Shown here one piece after another: positions 17,238 through 24,494 of a DNA stretch of 64,000 nt (positions are counted from its first letter, which is position 1; each line of letters begins with the position of its first letter). The notes below the pieces were generated by a model that saw only the letters and a program-made list of their open reading frames with translations, was not told where the DNA came from and did no database searches. The stretch is from the NCBI GenBank assembly GCA_030611385.1, contig JAUWPV010000005.1:1-64000 (forward strand), read 5' to 3'. The DNA comes from Bacillota bacterium. GTDB taxonomy: Bacteria > Bacillota > Dethiobacteria > DTU022. The translations under genes were made by a program, and so were the position numbers.

Positions 17238-17999
17238 TTAAAGCCCCCTAATAAACGGTTTTATTTCAGTTGTAAAAGCCCTGGTCACGACATCATAATT
17301 GAAAACGTTATCGGCAGTTTCCGTAAACCGGCAGCAGTATTCCGATTCATAAAACAGGGCAGGCATCGCCTGGCGTTCTTCAGATAAAAACGCCGGGCTG
17401 ATCCGTGGACACTCTGAAGCAGGGACCTCGATCTGCTGCCAGGAGCTGCCGCCACTGGTCCAGGCCTCGAAAAAATGGCCACGCTTCCCCCAGGGTGTGC
17501 TCATGAGAATTTGAGTGCCACCGGAGACGGCCAGCATCGGCCTGGTGGCAAGGTATAGCTCATCTGGCACCCTTGCACTTTCATCCTCAATCAGCAGATC
17601 AACGCTGCTGAAGCCTCGGATCGTCGCTTCTCGTCCCGGAAGGGAAACGATCCGGCTGCCGTTATTAAGAATCATCGACAATTTATTATCCTCCAGCATC
17701 TTTGGCCGGTCCTCCAGCCGGGCCAGCGCCTCCCGGACCTTCAAAAACAACTCCCCTGATTGCCTGTAGGAAGGACTAACCAACAGAATTAAACTTCCGG
17801 GCCAGTATAGCGCCCTATGCAAGGCCTTGATTGCTGCCGTGGTCGATTTACCGCTTTGCCGTGAACAGTTGAGCAGCAGGCGCTTGCGGGTGGATCGCAG
17901 GGCCTCCACCTGCCACTGGTCAGCGGCGAATCCGACCGCCTCCTTGGCAAAAAACGCAGGATCCGCAGCCCTTTTTAAATCGTTAATGAACTCGATCAT
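17238..17999 (-). CDS. terminase large subunit, ATPase part
   Basis: A 253-residue protein with the terminase packaging ATPase: Walker A CSRQSGKST at about 45-53, Walker B DLLIEDE at about 134-140, and the coupling motif LMSTPWGKRG. It ends just where the nuclease domain would begin in a standard 420-500-residue TerL. The start ATG overlaps the upstream gene's stop (ATGA), so the two are translationally coupled. As a packaging motor with no capsid genes nearby, it would have to work with heads from another phage, or is a leftover. Confidence 0.85.
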   Translation of the reverse strand: MIEFINDLKRAADPAFFAKEAVGFAADQWQVEALRSTRKRLLLNCSRQSGKSTTAAIKALHRALYWPGSLILLVSPSYRQSGELFLKVREALARLEDRPKMLEDNKLSMILNNGSRIVSLPGREATIRGFSSVDLLIEDESARVPDELYLATRPMLAVSGGTQILMSTPWGKRGHFFEAWTSGGSSWQQIEVPASECPRISPAFLSEERQAMPALFYESEYCCRFTETADNVFNYDVVTRAFTTEIKPFIRGL

Positions 18000-18538
18000 C
18001 CGTCGATCTCCCCGTCCTGATCCCAGGCTTCGGAGAGTGCCAGCAGGGCCGCAGGATATGGTTCAAGCGCTTTAATGATCGTGGTCCTGATCTCGATCCA
18101 TCCCGGCGCAAACGTGATGCTGACAGCGCCCTCCTGTTGTAATTCACCAGCCACCTTGCCTAATAACTCCAAACAACCGCGGGCCTCCCGGATTCCGTGC
18201 AAGGCCGTCCGCAAATCGCCAACTGCTTCAGCTTGGTTTAAAAGACTCCACGCCTTAATTCGTAACTGTTCAACCTGGGCCAGCAGTGTATCAGCAGCAG
18301 CGATCTCCCCGGCCTCCCGGGCCTGGCATAAGGCTACCGGCAAGTGATCTGTTTTGTGCCTGCGGATCGCTGTTTCGGAGAGTGAAAATTGCGCCGCTAT
18401 TCGCCGGTTCGATTCGCCGTTAATGATCGCCGTGTTTATTGCCTCAAGTTGTTCACTTTTACAAATACTGCAGCGACCCGCCAAAATATGCACCACCTTC
18501 GCTTTTTCCCGGACAGCGTTCCCTATTTTTTGGTTCAC
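17996..18538 (-). CDS. putative terminase small subunit
   Basis: A 180-residue protein. Residues about 22-65 carry a CxxC pair (CSIC) and a helix-turn-helix (SNRRIAAQFSLSETAIRRHKTDHLP); residues 70-140 look like an alpha-helical oligomerisation region. Size, fold pattern and its 4-bp overlap with the TerL ATPase gene fit a DNA-recognising small terminase. The first 80 bases overlap the end of the preceding gene, so the real start could be internal. Confidence 0.65.
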   Translation of the reverse strand: MNQKIGNAVREKAKVVHILAGRCSICKSEQLEAINTAIINGESNRRIAAQFSLSETAIRRHKTDHLPVALCQAREAGEIAAADTLLAQVEQLRIKAWSLLNQAEAVGDLRTALHGIREARGCLELLGKVAGELQQEGAVSITFAPGWIEIRTTIIKALEPYPAALLALSEAWDQDGEIDG

Positions 18539-18725
18539 GTGCTGTGGGTTTATCCAACTGCAGCAGCATGCGCTTAATCTCGGGCCGGGGCCAGTCGATC
18601 CAGCCCCAGTAGATCCCGGGTCCGTGAATCTGCTTCAACGTTGTGATCTGCTTTGGCCTCGGAAAACTTAAGAAAAGATCTAATTCTTTTTCACTGACCG
18701 GGCCGTATTTTTTAAAAATAGCCAC
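18459..18725 (-). CDS. small hypothetical protein upstream of the terminase genes
   Basis: An 88-residue protein starting at a GUG eight bases after AGGAG; an in-frame start further upstream (18,779) has no Shine-Dalgarno. It is rich in Pro, Lys and aromatic residues (IYWGWIDWPRPEIKRML). No family recognised. It overlaps the putative TerS gene by 80 bp in another frame, suggesting coupled translation. Confidence 0.5.
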   Translation of the reverse strand: MAIFKKYGPVSEKELDLFLSFPRPKQITTLKQIHGPGIYWGWIDWPRPEIKRMLLQLDKPTAREPKNRERCPGKSEGGAYFGGSLQYL

Positions 18726-18857
18726 TTTGATCACTCCTTCCGCTTTATATTTGCCGTAAATCGCCCCCTTGTTGTTCAAAATTATATTTTTTAGGTTTTA
18801 CCCATTTAATGGTATAAACTCCGAATAGCCTGCCATTAAAACAAATACTGTTCTTTT

Positions 18858-18964
18858 GCGATCAGCTGCGATCACCTTTTTTCGGGTTCCCATAAAGTAT
18901 TCTTGTAATAGCCTCACGCGAGAAGTTTATGGAAAAGCCGAAAAAGCTGATCGCAGCTGATCGC
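18858..18964. repeat. inverted repeat of doubled GCGATCA words; candidate replication origin
   Basis: GCGATCAGCTGCGATCA (18,858-18,874) recurs as its exact reverse complement at 18,948-18,964, extended on the inner side by matching T-rich/A-rich and CGG/CCG bases. Each arm holds two GCGATCA words. About 73 bp separate the arms. It lies immediately after the primase-helicase gene stop (18,968) in a 242-bp gap. In staphylococcal pathogenicity islands and related satellites the origin, made of iterons flanking a melting region, lies next to the rep/primase gene, so an origin is a reasonable reading. Confidence 0.6.
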
Positions 18965-18967
18965 ATT

Positions 18968-21148
18968 TTACGATTCCCCTTCAAAAACCCGCGCTTGCAT
19001 ATCTTCATTTAAGCTGATTTTCCCCCAGGTTCTTATATTTTTATGGCCGACGGAAAAGCTCTCGAAATTTTTTGCTATTAACTTTTTGCTGAGTAAATCT
19101 TTTGACATGCGAAAGTTCGGCCGGATCCCTTCGTCGCTACAATAAAGCTGATAGCCCTTATAAAGATCGCTTTTAGCAACCTGCTGATCGTTTCTCAAGA
19201 AGCAGCAGCTCAACAAAAATTCTTTTATGATATCCGATTCCTCTCGGTAATCAGACGTCAAAGCCACAACAGCGCGCGGCGCTATTAGCCCTTCGGCCAG
19301 GTATAGCAAGCATCCGCTCACCAGCCAGGCGAAAACCGCGGCTCTTTCACTTTCACATAACCGGGCCTTGACTGCCGGGTCCCTTTTTTCCTCCGGGATC
19401 ACTTCAGCAAAAGGTATTTGAACAAGGCGCCGCCATAGTGCCGCTTCGGGGCCGCTCACCCTGGGCCGGTTGTTTGCTGCTAACCAGAGTTTGAATTGCG
19501 GCTTGAATTCGAAGCTTTCTGCGTAGAGATAACGCGCTGCCACCGTGTCGCCGCCGGTTAACTGGTTCACCAGGGATTCGGCCAACTTCTTCCCGTCCGC
19601 TACTTCGACGCTGAGAACAAACCGCTTTCCGGCCAGCCGTGCAATATCATTACGGGCCGCACCGGTTATTCTTTCACGCTGCAGGAAACTTTCAAAATCG
19701 GCAGTAGCAGCATAGTCCCCGAGACACGCTTCGACAGCTGAAAGCAGAGTCGTTTTTCCCGTAGCTGGCGGGCCAAAAGGAAAAAATAATTTCTCCAGGC
19801 TTGCGTCTCCAGTTATTGAATAACCTAAAGCCTTCTGCACATAGCGCCGGACCTCGGGATCCGGTAAAACGTCGCCTAGGAAAGAATTAAAGAGATCAGC
19901 TTGCGCTTCCGGGTCGTATTCAACGGGGCAGATCTTCGTGATAAAATCGCTTCTTTTGTGCGGCTGCAATTCTCCAGTTTGTAGGTTAAGAGTGCCGTTT
20001 TCACAATTTAACAACCAGGGATCTCGATCGAGATCTTCGATGTAGATCGGGATTTCAATTTCGGATTCAGCAAGGCTGATCATCGCCCGGATCTTGCCTT
20101 CGCTCTCGGAGCGGATTGCATGTCTTGCGATCGCTTTTCGATCGTTATCATCAAGAGAGGCTTCCGCTTCGCCGTAAATACTGCGGACCGTTTCCTTTGC
20201 CTGCCGGACCGCGGCACCGTCTCGATCGGTCTCCCACCGTTTGCCATTCCAACAAAACCACTTTTTACGCTCCGTTAAAAAGCGAATGTTTCCGGCTGCC
20301 TGTTTTACAAAACGCCGGGCGTTTCCGAGATCCGTTTCATGCTCTGCAGTCGGCGCAAGATCTTCCGCTTCCCATTCTGGGGATTCCTCAATTAGCAGCA
20401 GCAGCGCTTCTTTCGTGCCGCCCGTCTCGAGCCAATCAGAAAAATCCCCTTTAGCGGGCAAGTTCGGAAGTTCGATCACCTTAACCGAATCGGCCGTGCC
20501 TCTCAGGTTTTCTGCGACCTGGGCCGCGTGCTTTTTCCCCTGGGGATCATTGTCCGGAAGGATCGCCACCGTCGCGCCTTTTAGGTGTTCGGAAAGTTCA
20601 GCTTTCCATTTTCCAGCCCCGCCGCTGTTGGTCGTCGCCACTATAAAAAACTTTTGGCGTGCTGCATCTGCGTCTTTCTCACCCTCGGTAATCAGGATCA
20701 ACTCACCGGCCAGGATCGCCGCGTTCACTTCCGGGAGGCGGTAAATTAAAGGTTCCACCCCGTGGAGGTTCCACCTATAGCCGCCCTTGCCGTCAGGCTG
20801 CCGCTGCAGGAAACCCTTATTTCGATCGCGGCAAACCTGATATTTCAACCGCCCCTGTTTGTCAACGTAATTATAAATAGCAATAATCTCGGCGGGCTGT
20901 TTGCCTTCATTGTTCAAATAAAGATCCTTGTTTTGAAGCCCGGCTCCCTGCAGCCACTCTTCCGGCGTGCATCCAGCGTGGCAGTGCCCCAAAATTTTAT
21001 TGCCGCCAGGGGATAGACTGAAAGATAAACTGGGTTTCTGATCGCCGCGCGCGTGATTTCCCCCGGGGCAGCTGACATTGTAGCCATCCCCGGCCCGGAT
21101 GAGATTTTCAAACTTCTTTTCCGTCAGCCATCGTTCCAACGCGTTCAA
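18968..21148 (-). CDS. P4-type primase-helicase
   Basis: Replication protein combining a primase and an SF3 helicase. In order: a zinc-binding region (CPGGNH...CHAGC, about 35-68 of the longest frame), a TOPRIM fold (LITEGEKDADAA near 160-170 and VAILPDNDPQG near 202-212), a D5-N region near 350-450, and the SF3 helicase with Walker A GPPATGKTT at about 468-476 and the LAANNRPRV sensor segment. P4 alpha and related proteins start replication at a nearby iteron origin. I choose the UUG at 21,148, with a GGCGG seven bases upstream and 13 bp after the HTH gene; a UUG at 21,172 would overlap that gene. Confidence 0.88.
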   Translation of the reverse strand: MNALERWLTEKKFENLIRAGDGYNVSCPGGNHARGDQKPSLSFSLSPGGNKILGHCHAGCTPEEWLQGAGLQNKDLYLNNEGKQPAEIIAIYNYVDKQGRLKYQVCRDRNKGFLQRQPDGKGGYRWNLHGVEPLIYRLPEVNAAILAGELILITEGEKDADAARQKFFIVATTNSGGAGKWKAELSEHLKGATVAILPDNDPQGKKHAAQVAENLRGTADSVKVIELPNLPAKGDFSDWLETGGTKEALLLLIEESPEWEAEDLAPTAEHETDLGNARRFVKQAAGNIRFLTERKKWFCWNGKRWETDRDGAAVRQAKETVRSIYGEAEASLDDNDRKAIARHAIRSESEGKIRAMISLAESEIEIPIYIEDLDRDPWLLNCENGTLNLQTGELQPHKRSDFITKICPVEYDPEAQADLFNSFLGDVLPDPEVRRYVQKALGYSITGDASLEKLFFPFGPPATGKTTLLSAVEACLGDYAATADFESFLQRERITGAARNDIARLAGKRFVLSVEVADGKKLAESLVNQLTGGDTVAARYLYAESFEFKPQFKLWLAANNRPRVSGPEAALWRRLVQIPFAEVIPEEKRDPAVKARLCESERAAVFAWLVSGCLLYLAEGLIAPRAVVALTSDYREESDIIKEFLLSCCFLRNDQQVAKSDLYKGYQLYCSDEGIRPNFRMSKDLLSKKLIAKNFESFSVGHKNIRTWGKISLNEDMQARVFEGES

Positions 21149-21161
21149 ACTTTCACCGCCT

Positions 21162-21431
21162 TCAGTTTTCAAAGCTTTTTGTTTCCAACCAGGAGAGCAA
21201 GGCTAAAACCGGGATTATTATACGATTTCCGATTTTAATTTGTGGGAAATTCTGCGTTTTAACTAAGCCATAAGCCTTTGTCGCGTTTATGCCCAGGAGC
21301 TTTGCAAGATCGGGCACGTTGATTGCCAGTCGAAAACCATTTTCCTTTTTGAGCAATTCTTCAAAGAGTTTTTCCATTGCTGCCCGTGCAATTGATTCGA
21401 GATTATCCACCACACCCAGCCCCCCCCCCAC
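21162..21431 (-). CDS. helix-turn-helix excisionase-like DNA-binding protein
   Basis: Up to 89 residues; the C-terminal 60 form an HTH_17-type fold (NVPDLAKLLGINATKAYGLVKT, then a wing NFPQIKIGNRIIIP and a final helix). This fold is shared by excisionases and AlpA-like regulators. The start is uncertain: a GUG near 21,407 or the ATG of MEKLFEELLKKENG are both possible after the G-rich leader. It heads the minus-strand replication operon and is divergent from the 416-residue gene. Confidence 0.75.
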   Translation of the reverse strand: MGGGLGVVDNLESIARAAMEKLFEELLKKENGFRLAINVPDLAKLLGINATKAYGLVKTQNFPQIKIGNRIIIPVLALLSWLETKSFEN

Positions 21432-21450
21432 TTGCTTTTATATGTTACTT

Positions 21451-21462
21451 CAAGTATACTTG
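21451..21462. promoter_or_regulatory. 12-bp perfect palindrome in a divergent control region
   Basis: CAAGTATACTTG lies in the 59-bp gap between the divergent HTH/primase operon and the 416-residue gene. A perfect palindrome there is a good operator candidate for a dimeric repressor. Confidence 0.45.
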
Positions 21463-21490
21463 TTGCAGTTAAGCCCATTTTATCTGCAAG

Positions 21491-22741
21491 GTGGTGTTTG
21501 AGATAAACCGCTTCTTGACGGAAAAGGAGCTTATAGAGTTAGCTGCTAAGGAAACCGGCTTCAACTTCAATCGTTTGGATGACGACTTTAAGGATTTTTT
21601 GCTTGGGCAAATTGGTTATTTTGATTATGACGAAACAGGGGGTTTCCCTCGGGACAAGGTCCCGGCCTTTGTAACGGCATTGAAAGAGAAAGCTGAAAAA
21701 GCTAAACAGAATATAAGCGCTCTCTTTAGTGAGCAAGTAGTAACTAAATCCCGCACTGAAGCACCAAAAAGGGTTAATAAAACTCCAACCTTTGAAAGCA
21801 AAGATTCACTTTTAATGGAATGGGAATTAAGGTCTATATTAACTGCTCAGAGAGTTGAAACCCTGGAATTCAAAACAGAAGCTAACGAGTCTTTTAACCT
21901 GTCAAGTTGGAGAGTTGAACATTTAGACAGTGAGCAGGCTTTAAGCGAAGAAGAAGCTATAACCTGGTTAGAAGAACAGGAACGAAAGCAGAGCGCTTCC
22001 TCTAATCGGTTTAGTTGGCTCCAGGTTGATATAAATACAGACAGCAAGTCATGCAAAATGATAAAGGTTTATGCAAAAGAAAGCCAGCTCCGCGATTTAT
22101 CAAGGTTGGTTAATAAGATTGTGGATAAAACAGAGTGGAGGGAAAGCGAAGCCGTGCGGTTTATCCTCCTGGGGCATATCCCTTTTATTCAACCGATAGA
22201 AGTTAGCGCTTCTAGGTCTATTCCATCAAGAAGGACATATATCATCTTGAAAGTTGATCGAAGTGTTCAGCCGCAAGAGGTAGCCGCATATTACAAAAAA
22301 GCGGTTCAAGAGTTCTCGGCGAATAGAGCTAAAGCCAACAGTATAGAAGAAATACTTGAGCAGGGTAAAAATAAAATGCAAAGGGATAAAGATTTGCCCA
22401 GGTTCAAAAAACTCATAAAGGAAACACCCGACAAAACTTCTGTTGAGCGTGTAGCTATCTGGAATAAAGAATACCCTGGTGATCAGATCACGAAGTATAG
22501 ATTTGAAAAGATGGGTAAAGAGTATATGCAGATTATGGAGCCGACGAAAAGCAGATCCAGAAGTTTAGACGAAAAAACCTTAAGGCTGGCACGGTTTGTT
22601 TTAACTACGCCTGACGAAACAGGGGCTGAAAGAATGAAGGAATGGAATAGTAAATATTTGAATGATAAAATCTCTAACCCAAATGCCTTTTGTGTCGCTC
22701 TTCACCGTGTAAAAGAAAAGTTTTCGGTTTCTATTATTTAG
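21491..22741 (+). CDS. unknown 416-residue element protein
   Basis: I recognise no family. The protein is hydrophilic with no membrane segment. The C-terminal part contains two related units, residues about 308-350 (LPRFKKLIKETPDKTSVERVAIWNKEYPG and following) and 370-410 (LRLARFVLTTPDETGAERMKEWNSKYLND), which look like a repeated helical module. The central part (about 230-275) resembles a mixed alpha/beta domain. It begins with GTG GTG; either could be the start. It is the only rightward gene at the attR end and could be a regulator, but that is inference from position. A perfect terminator follows it. Confidence 0.6.
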   Translation: MVFEINRFLTEKELIELAAKETGFNFNRLDDDFKDFLLGQIGYFDYDETGGFPRDKVPAFVTALKEKAEKAKQNISALFSEQVVTKSRTEAPKRVNKTPTFESKDSLLMEWELRSILTAQRVETLEFKTEANESFNLSSWRVEHLDSEQALSEEEAITWLEEQERKQSASSNRFSWLQVDINTDSKSCKMIKVYAKESQLRDLSRLVNKIVDKTEWRESEAVRFILLGHIPFIQPIEVSASRSIPSRRTYIILKVDRSVQPQEVAAYYKKAVQEFSANRAKANSIEEILEQGKNKMQRDKDLPRFKKLIKETPDKTSVERVAIWNKEYPGDQITKYRFEKMGKEYMQIMEPTKSRSRSLDEKTLRLARFVLTTPDETGAERMKEWNSKYLNDKISNPNAFCVALHRVKEKFSVSII

Positions 22742-22758
22742 CCCAGGGCAGGGAAACT

Positions 22759-22790
22759 TTACTGCAGTTAGTACTGCAATTGATACTGTA
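22759..22790 (+). repeat. candidate integrase arm sites, right
   Basis: TTACTGCAGT (22,759), GTACTGCAAT (22,771) and ATACTGTA (22,783) are three spaced near-repeats about 12 bp apart, 140-170 bp inside attR. They resemble the TTAATGCAAT/TTAATGCAGT words inside attL. Confidence 0.35.
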
Positions 22791-22844
22791 AGACGGATTC
22801 AAAAGCCTCGGAACGGGTTAAAAGGTAAGGGAATAACTGTAAGC

Positions 22845-22880
22845 AAAAAGCCCGGATAGTCCATATTTCTCGGGCTTTTT
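22845..22880 (+). terminator. terminator after the 416-residue gene
   Basis: AAAAAGCCCG and CGGGCTTTTT form a perfect 10-bp stem ending in T residues; the A-run on the other side makes it potentially bidirectional. Confidence 0.8.
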
Positions 22881-22926
22881 CGTGTTATACTATATCAGAT
22901 TAATCCGGATTAAAAGCAAGAGCTGA

Positions 22927-22982
22927 GACTCAAAATCGTGCGGGCTTTGCTCATGTGGGTTCAAGTCCCACCTTCGGCACCA
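22927..22982 (+). repeat. attR: partial tRNA-Leu copy
   Basis: A perfect copy of the tRNA-Leu(CAA) 3' 56 bases, including T arm, acceptor strand and CCA, but without the 5' half. It is not a functional tRNA gene. Confidence 0.93.
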
Positions 22983-22987
22983 GCATT

Positions 22988-23017
22988 AAAAGAAGCACGG
23001 TTCACCGTGCTTCTTTT
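22988..23017 (+). terminator. displaced terminator of tRNA-Leu
   Basis: A 13-bp perfect stem (AAAAGAAGCACGG/CCGTGCTTCTTTT) starts five bases after the partial tRNA copy. The intact tRNA at 8,636 has no terminator after it, so this hairpin was probably next to the tRNA before the element inserted. Confidence 0.75.
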
Positions 23018-23088
23018 ATGAAATACAATCCTCGCAGGGTACAATCCTTTTTCAGGAAAGCAAATAATTTGTCTGTTTTTTTAAGCTA

Positions 23089-23117
23089 TTGTGGTGTTTT
23101 TTTATCTATGCTATGCT
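23089..23117 (+). promoter_or_regulatory. candidate promoter of the DUF401 gene
   Basis: TTGTGG and TATGCT with a 17-bp spacer, about 60 bp before the start codon. Confidence 0.35.
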
Positions 23118-23178
23118 TACGGCATTAATTACACAGCACTTACCCTTAAAGTAAAATCAACAGTCGCAGGTGAAGAAT

Positions 23179-24414
23179 ATGCCATGGTATGCTGCCTTAT
23201 CAGGCTCAGTTGTCGTTATTCTGATCGGAATCTATAAAAAATATAATATCGGTCTGACCATGATCATGGGTTCTGTCGCCCTCGGCTTGTTAATTGGACT
23301 GCCTCCCCTCGTTTTTCTACAGGTTATCGGCAGCGGTCTATGGAACAGCGTTACGATCATGCTTGTTATCAGCATATTGCTACTTGGTATCTTAGGTTAC
23401 GTACTTAAGGCAACCGGCGCCCTAGAACAAATTATCCTCAACCTGCAGGGCATTGTCTCCGATATACGCATTATAACCGTGGCTATGCCCGCCCTGATTA
23501 GCATGCTGGCAGTGCCCGGAGGCGCCATCCTGTCGGCCCCGCTTTGTGCCGAAGCGGGCAGCAAACTAAAACTACCTCCAGACCGGCAAGCAGTAATCAA
23601 CATCTGGTTCCGGCATGTACTCTATTTTATGCTGCCGCTTTTCCCCAGCCTGATCCTCGCTTCTCAGCTCTCTGGAATAGCGATCGGTCGCCTTGTACTC
23701 CACAATCTACCACTGACGGTTATCGGGATCACCGTTGGCTTTTTCTACCTGTTCAGAGGATACCGGTCTGAAAACAGAGGTTTCTCATTTTCAGCAAACA
23801 AAGTCCCGCTACTGCTGAAAAGCATCCTCCCCCTGCTCTTAATTCTCGTCCTGGTTGTTGCTACCGACCTTTATTTCCCATACGCCCTGCTATCCGGAAT
23901 TGTTTTAGCCCTGCTCAATTACCTGCCAAAAGAACTGCGGATCGCTGAGTTTGTACACAGAATCAGAACGATGATCCTGCCTGGAATCAAGATACCGGTG
24001 GCTCTGGTTATCGCCGGGATCATGATTTACAAGGAAATGCTCACCCGTACAGAGGTAATTATCGATCTGACCAACCTTTTTATAGGTTTAGGTATACCGG
24101 TGATCATACTGATAGCGATCATTCCGTTCCTGGTGGGGATGCTGACCGGGGACAATTCGGCGAGTGTCGCGGTAATTTTCCCGATGTTTATGCCCCTTTT
24201 ACCGGAAGGCGGCGCTGTTTATACCGCCTACCTGGCTTACCTTTATGCCAGTTCAACCGCCGGACATATTATCTCCCCTGCTCATCCCTGCTTTTCCCTG
24301 ACGAAAGAGTTCTTTGTTGTTGAAATTAAGAATATAATCGCGCCCCTCCTACCGCTGCTGGCAGTAGTTATGGCAGCGGGTTTTTTGATCACACTTCTTT
24401 TCGGGTTTCATTAA
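23179..24414 (+). CDS. DUF401-family membrane permease-like protein
   Basis: An integral membrane protein of about 411 residues with roughly ten to twelve hydrophobic segments. The order, the MLAVPGGAILSAPL segment near 113-126 and the C-terminal GMLTGDNSASVAVIFPMFMPLL and AYLYASSTAGHIISPAHPC segments fit the DUF401 group, related to anion/citrate-type (IT superfamily) transporters. The substrate is unknown. The ATG at 23,179 lies seven bases after AGGTG; the GTG at 23,170 overlaps that signal. It is a single gene with its own terminator. Confidence 0.85.
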   Translation: MPWYAALSGSVVVILIGIYKKYNIGLTMIMGSVALGLLIGLPPLVFLQVIGSGLWNSVTIMLVISILLLGILGYVLKATGALEQIILNLQGIVSDIRIITVAMPALISMLAVPGGAILSAPLCAEAGSKLKLPPDRQAVINIWFRHVLYFMLPLFPSLILASQLSGIAIGRLVLHNLPLTVIGITVGFFYLFRGYRSENRGFSFSANKVPLLLKSILPLLLILVLVVATDLYFPYALLSGIVLALLNYLPKELRIAEFVHRIRTMILPGIKIPVALVIAGIMIYKEMLTRTEVIIDLTNLFIGLGIPVIILIAIIPFLVGMLTGDNSASVAVIFPMFMPLLPEGGAVYTAYLAYLYASSTAGHIISPAHPCFSLTKEFFVVEIKNIIAPLLPLLAVVMAAGFLITLLFGFH

Positions 24415-24433
24415 ACTTAATAAACCAAAGCTG

Positions 24434-24468
24434 AAAGAAGCGGGCCATCTGGGCCACGCTTCTTTTTT
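24434..24468 (+). terminator. terminator of the DUF401 gene
   Basis: AAAGAAGCG pairs with CGCTTCTTT, with an inner GGCC/GGCC pair in the loop, followed by a run of T residues. Confidence 0.75.
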
Positions 24469-24494
24469 AAACTCCAGCCTTAATTGATATCGCT

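Larger units (their letters stand above)
8666..22982. mobile_element. tRNA-Leu-integrated satellite-like or phage-plasmid-like element, about 14.3 kb
   Basis: The element is bounded by a perfect 56-bp direct repeat of the tRNA-Leu 3' end. It encodes a tyrosine integrase, an excisionase-like protein, a ParM/ParR-type partition pair, terminase genes, a P4-type primase-helicase, an iteron-like repeat, and an R-M-like cargo block next to attL. No capsid, portal, protease, tail or lysis genes are visible. The terminator expected after the tRNA gene lies beyond attR, as expected if the element was inserted into the tRNA 3' end. It could be a phage satellite, a phage-plasmid remnant or a degraded prophage; the intact frames argue against heavy decay. 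Confidence 0.9.

Noticed and set aside
16579..17999. Simple frameshift pseudogene of terminase
   Set aside because: Rejected as first choice because the second part has its own well-placed Shine-Dalgarno and GUG; the frameshift remains possible and is noted.
22927..22982. Second tRNA-Leu gene
   Set aside because: It lacks the 5' acceptor strand, D arm and 5' anticodon strand; it is the attR copy only.
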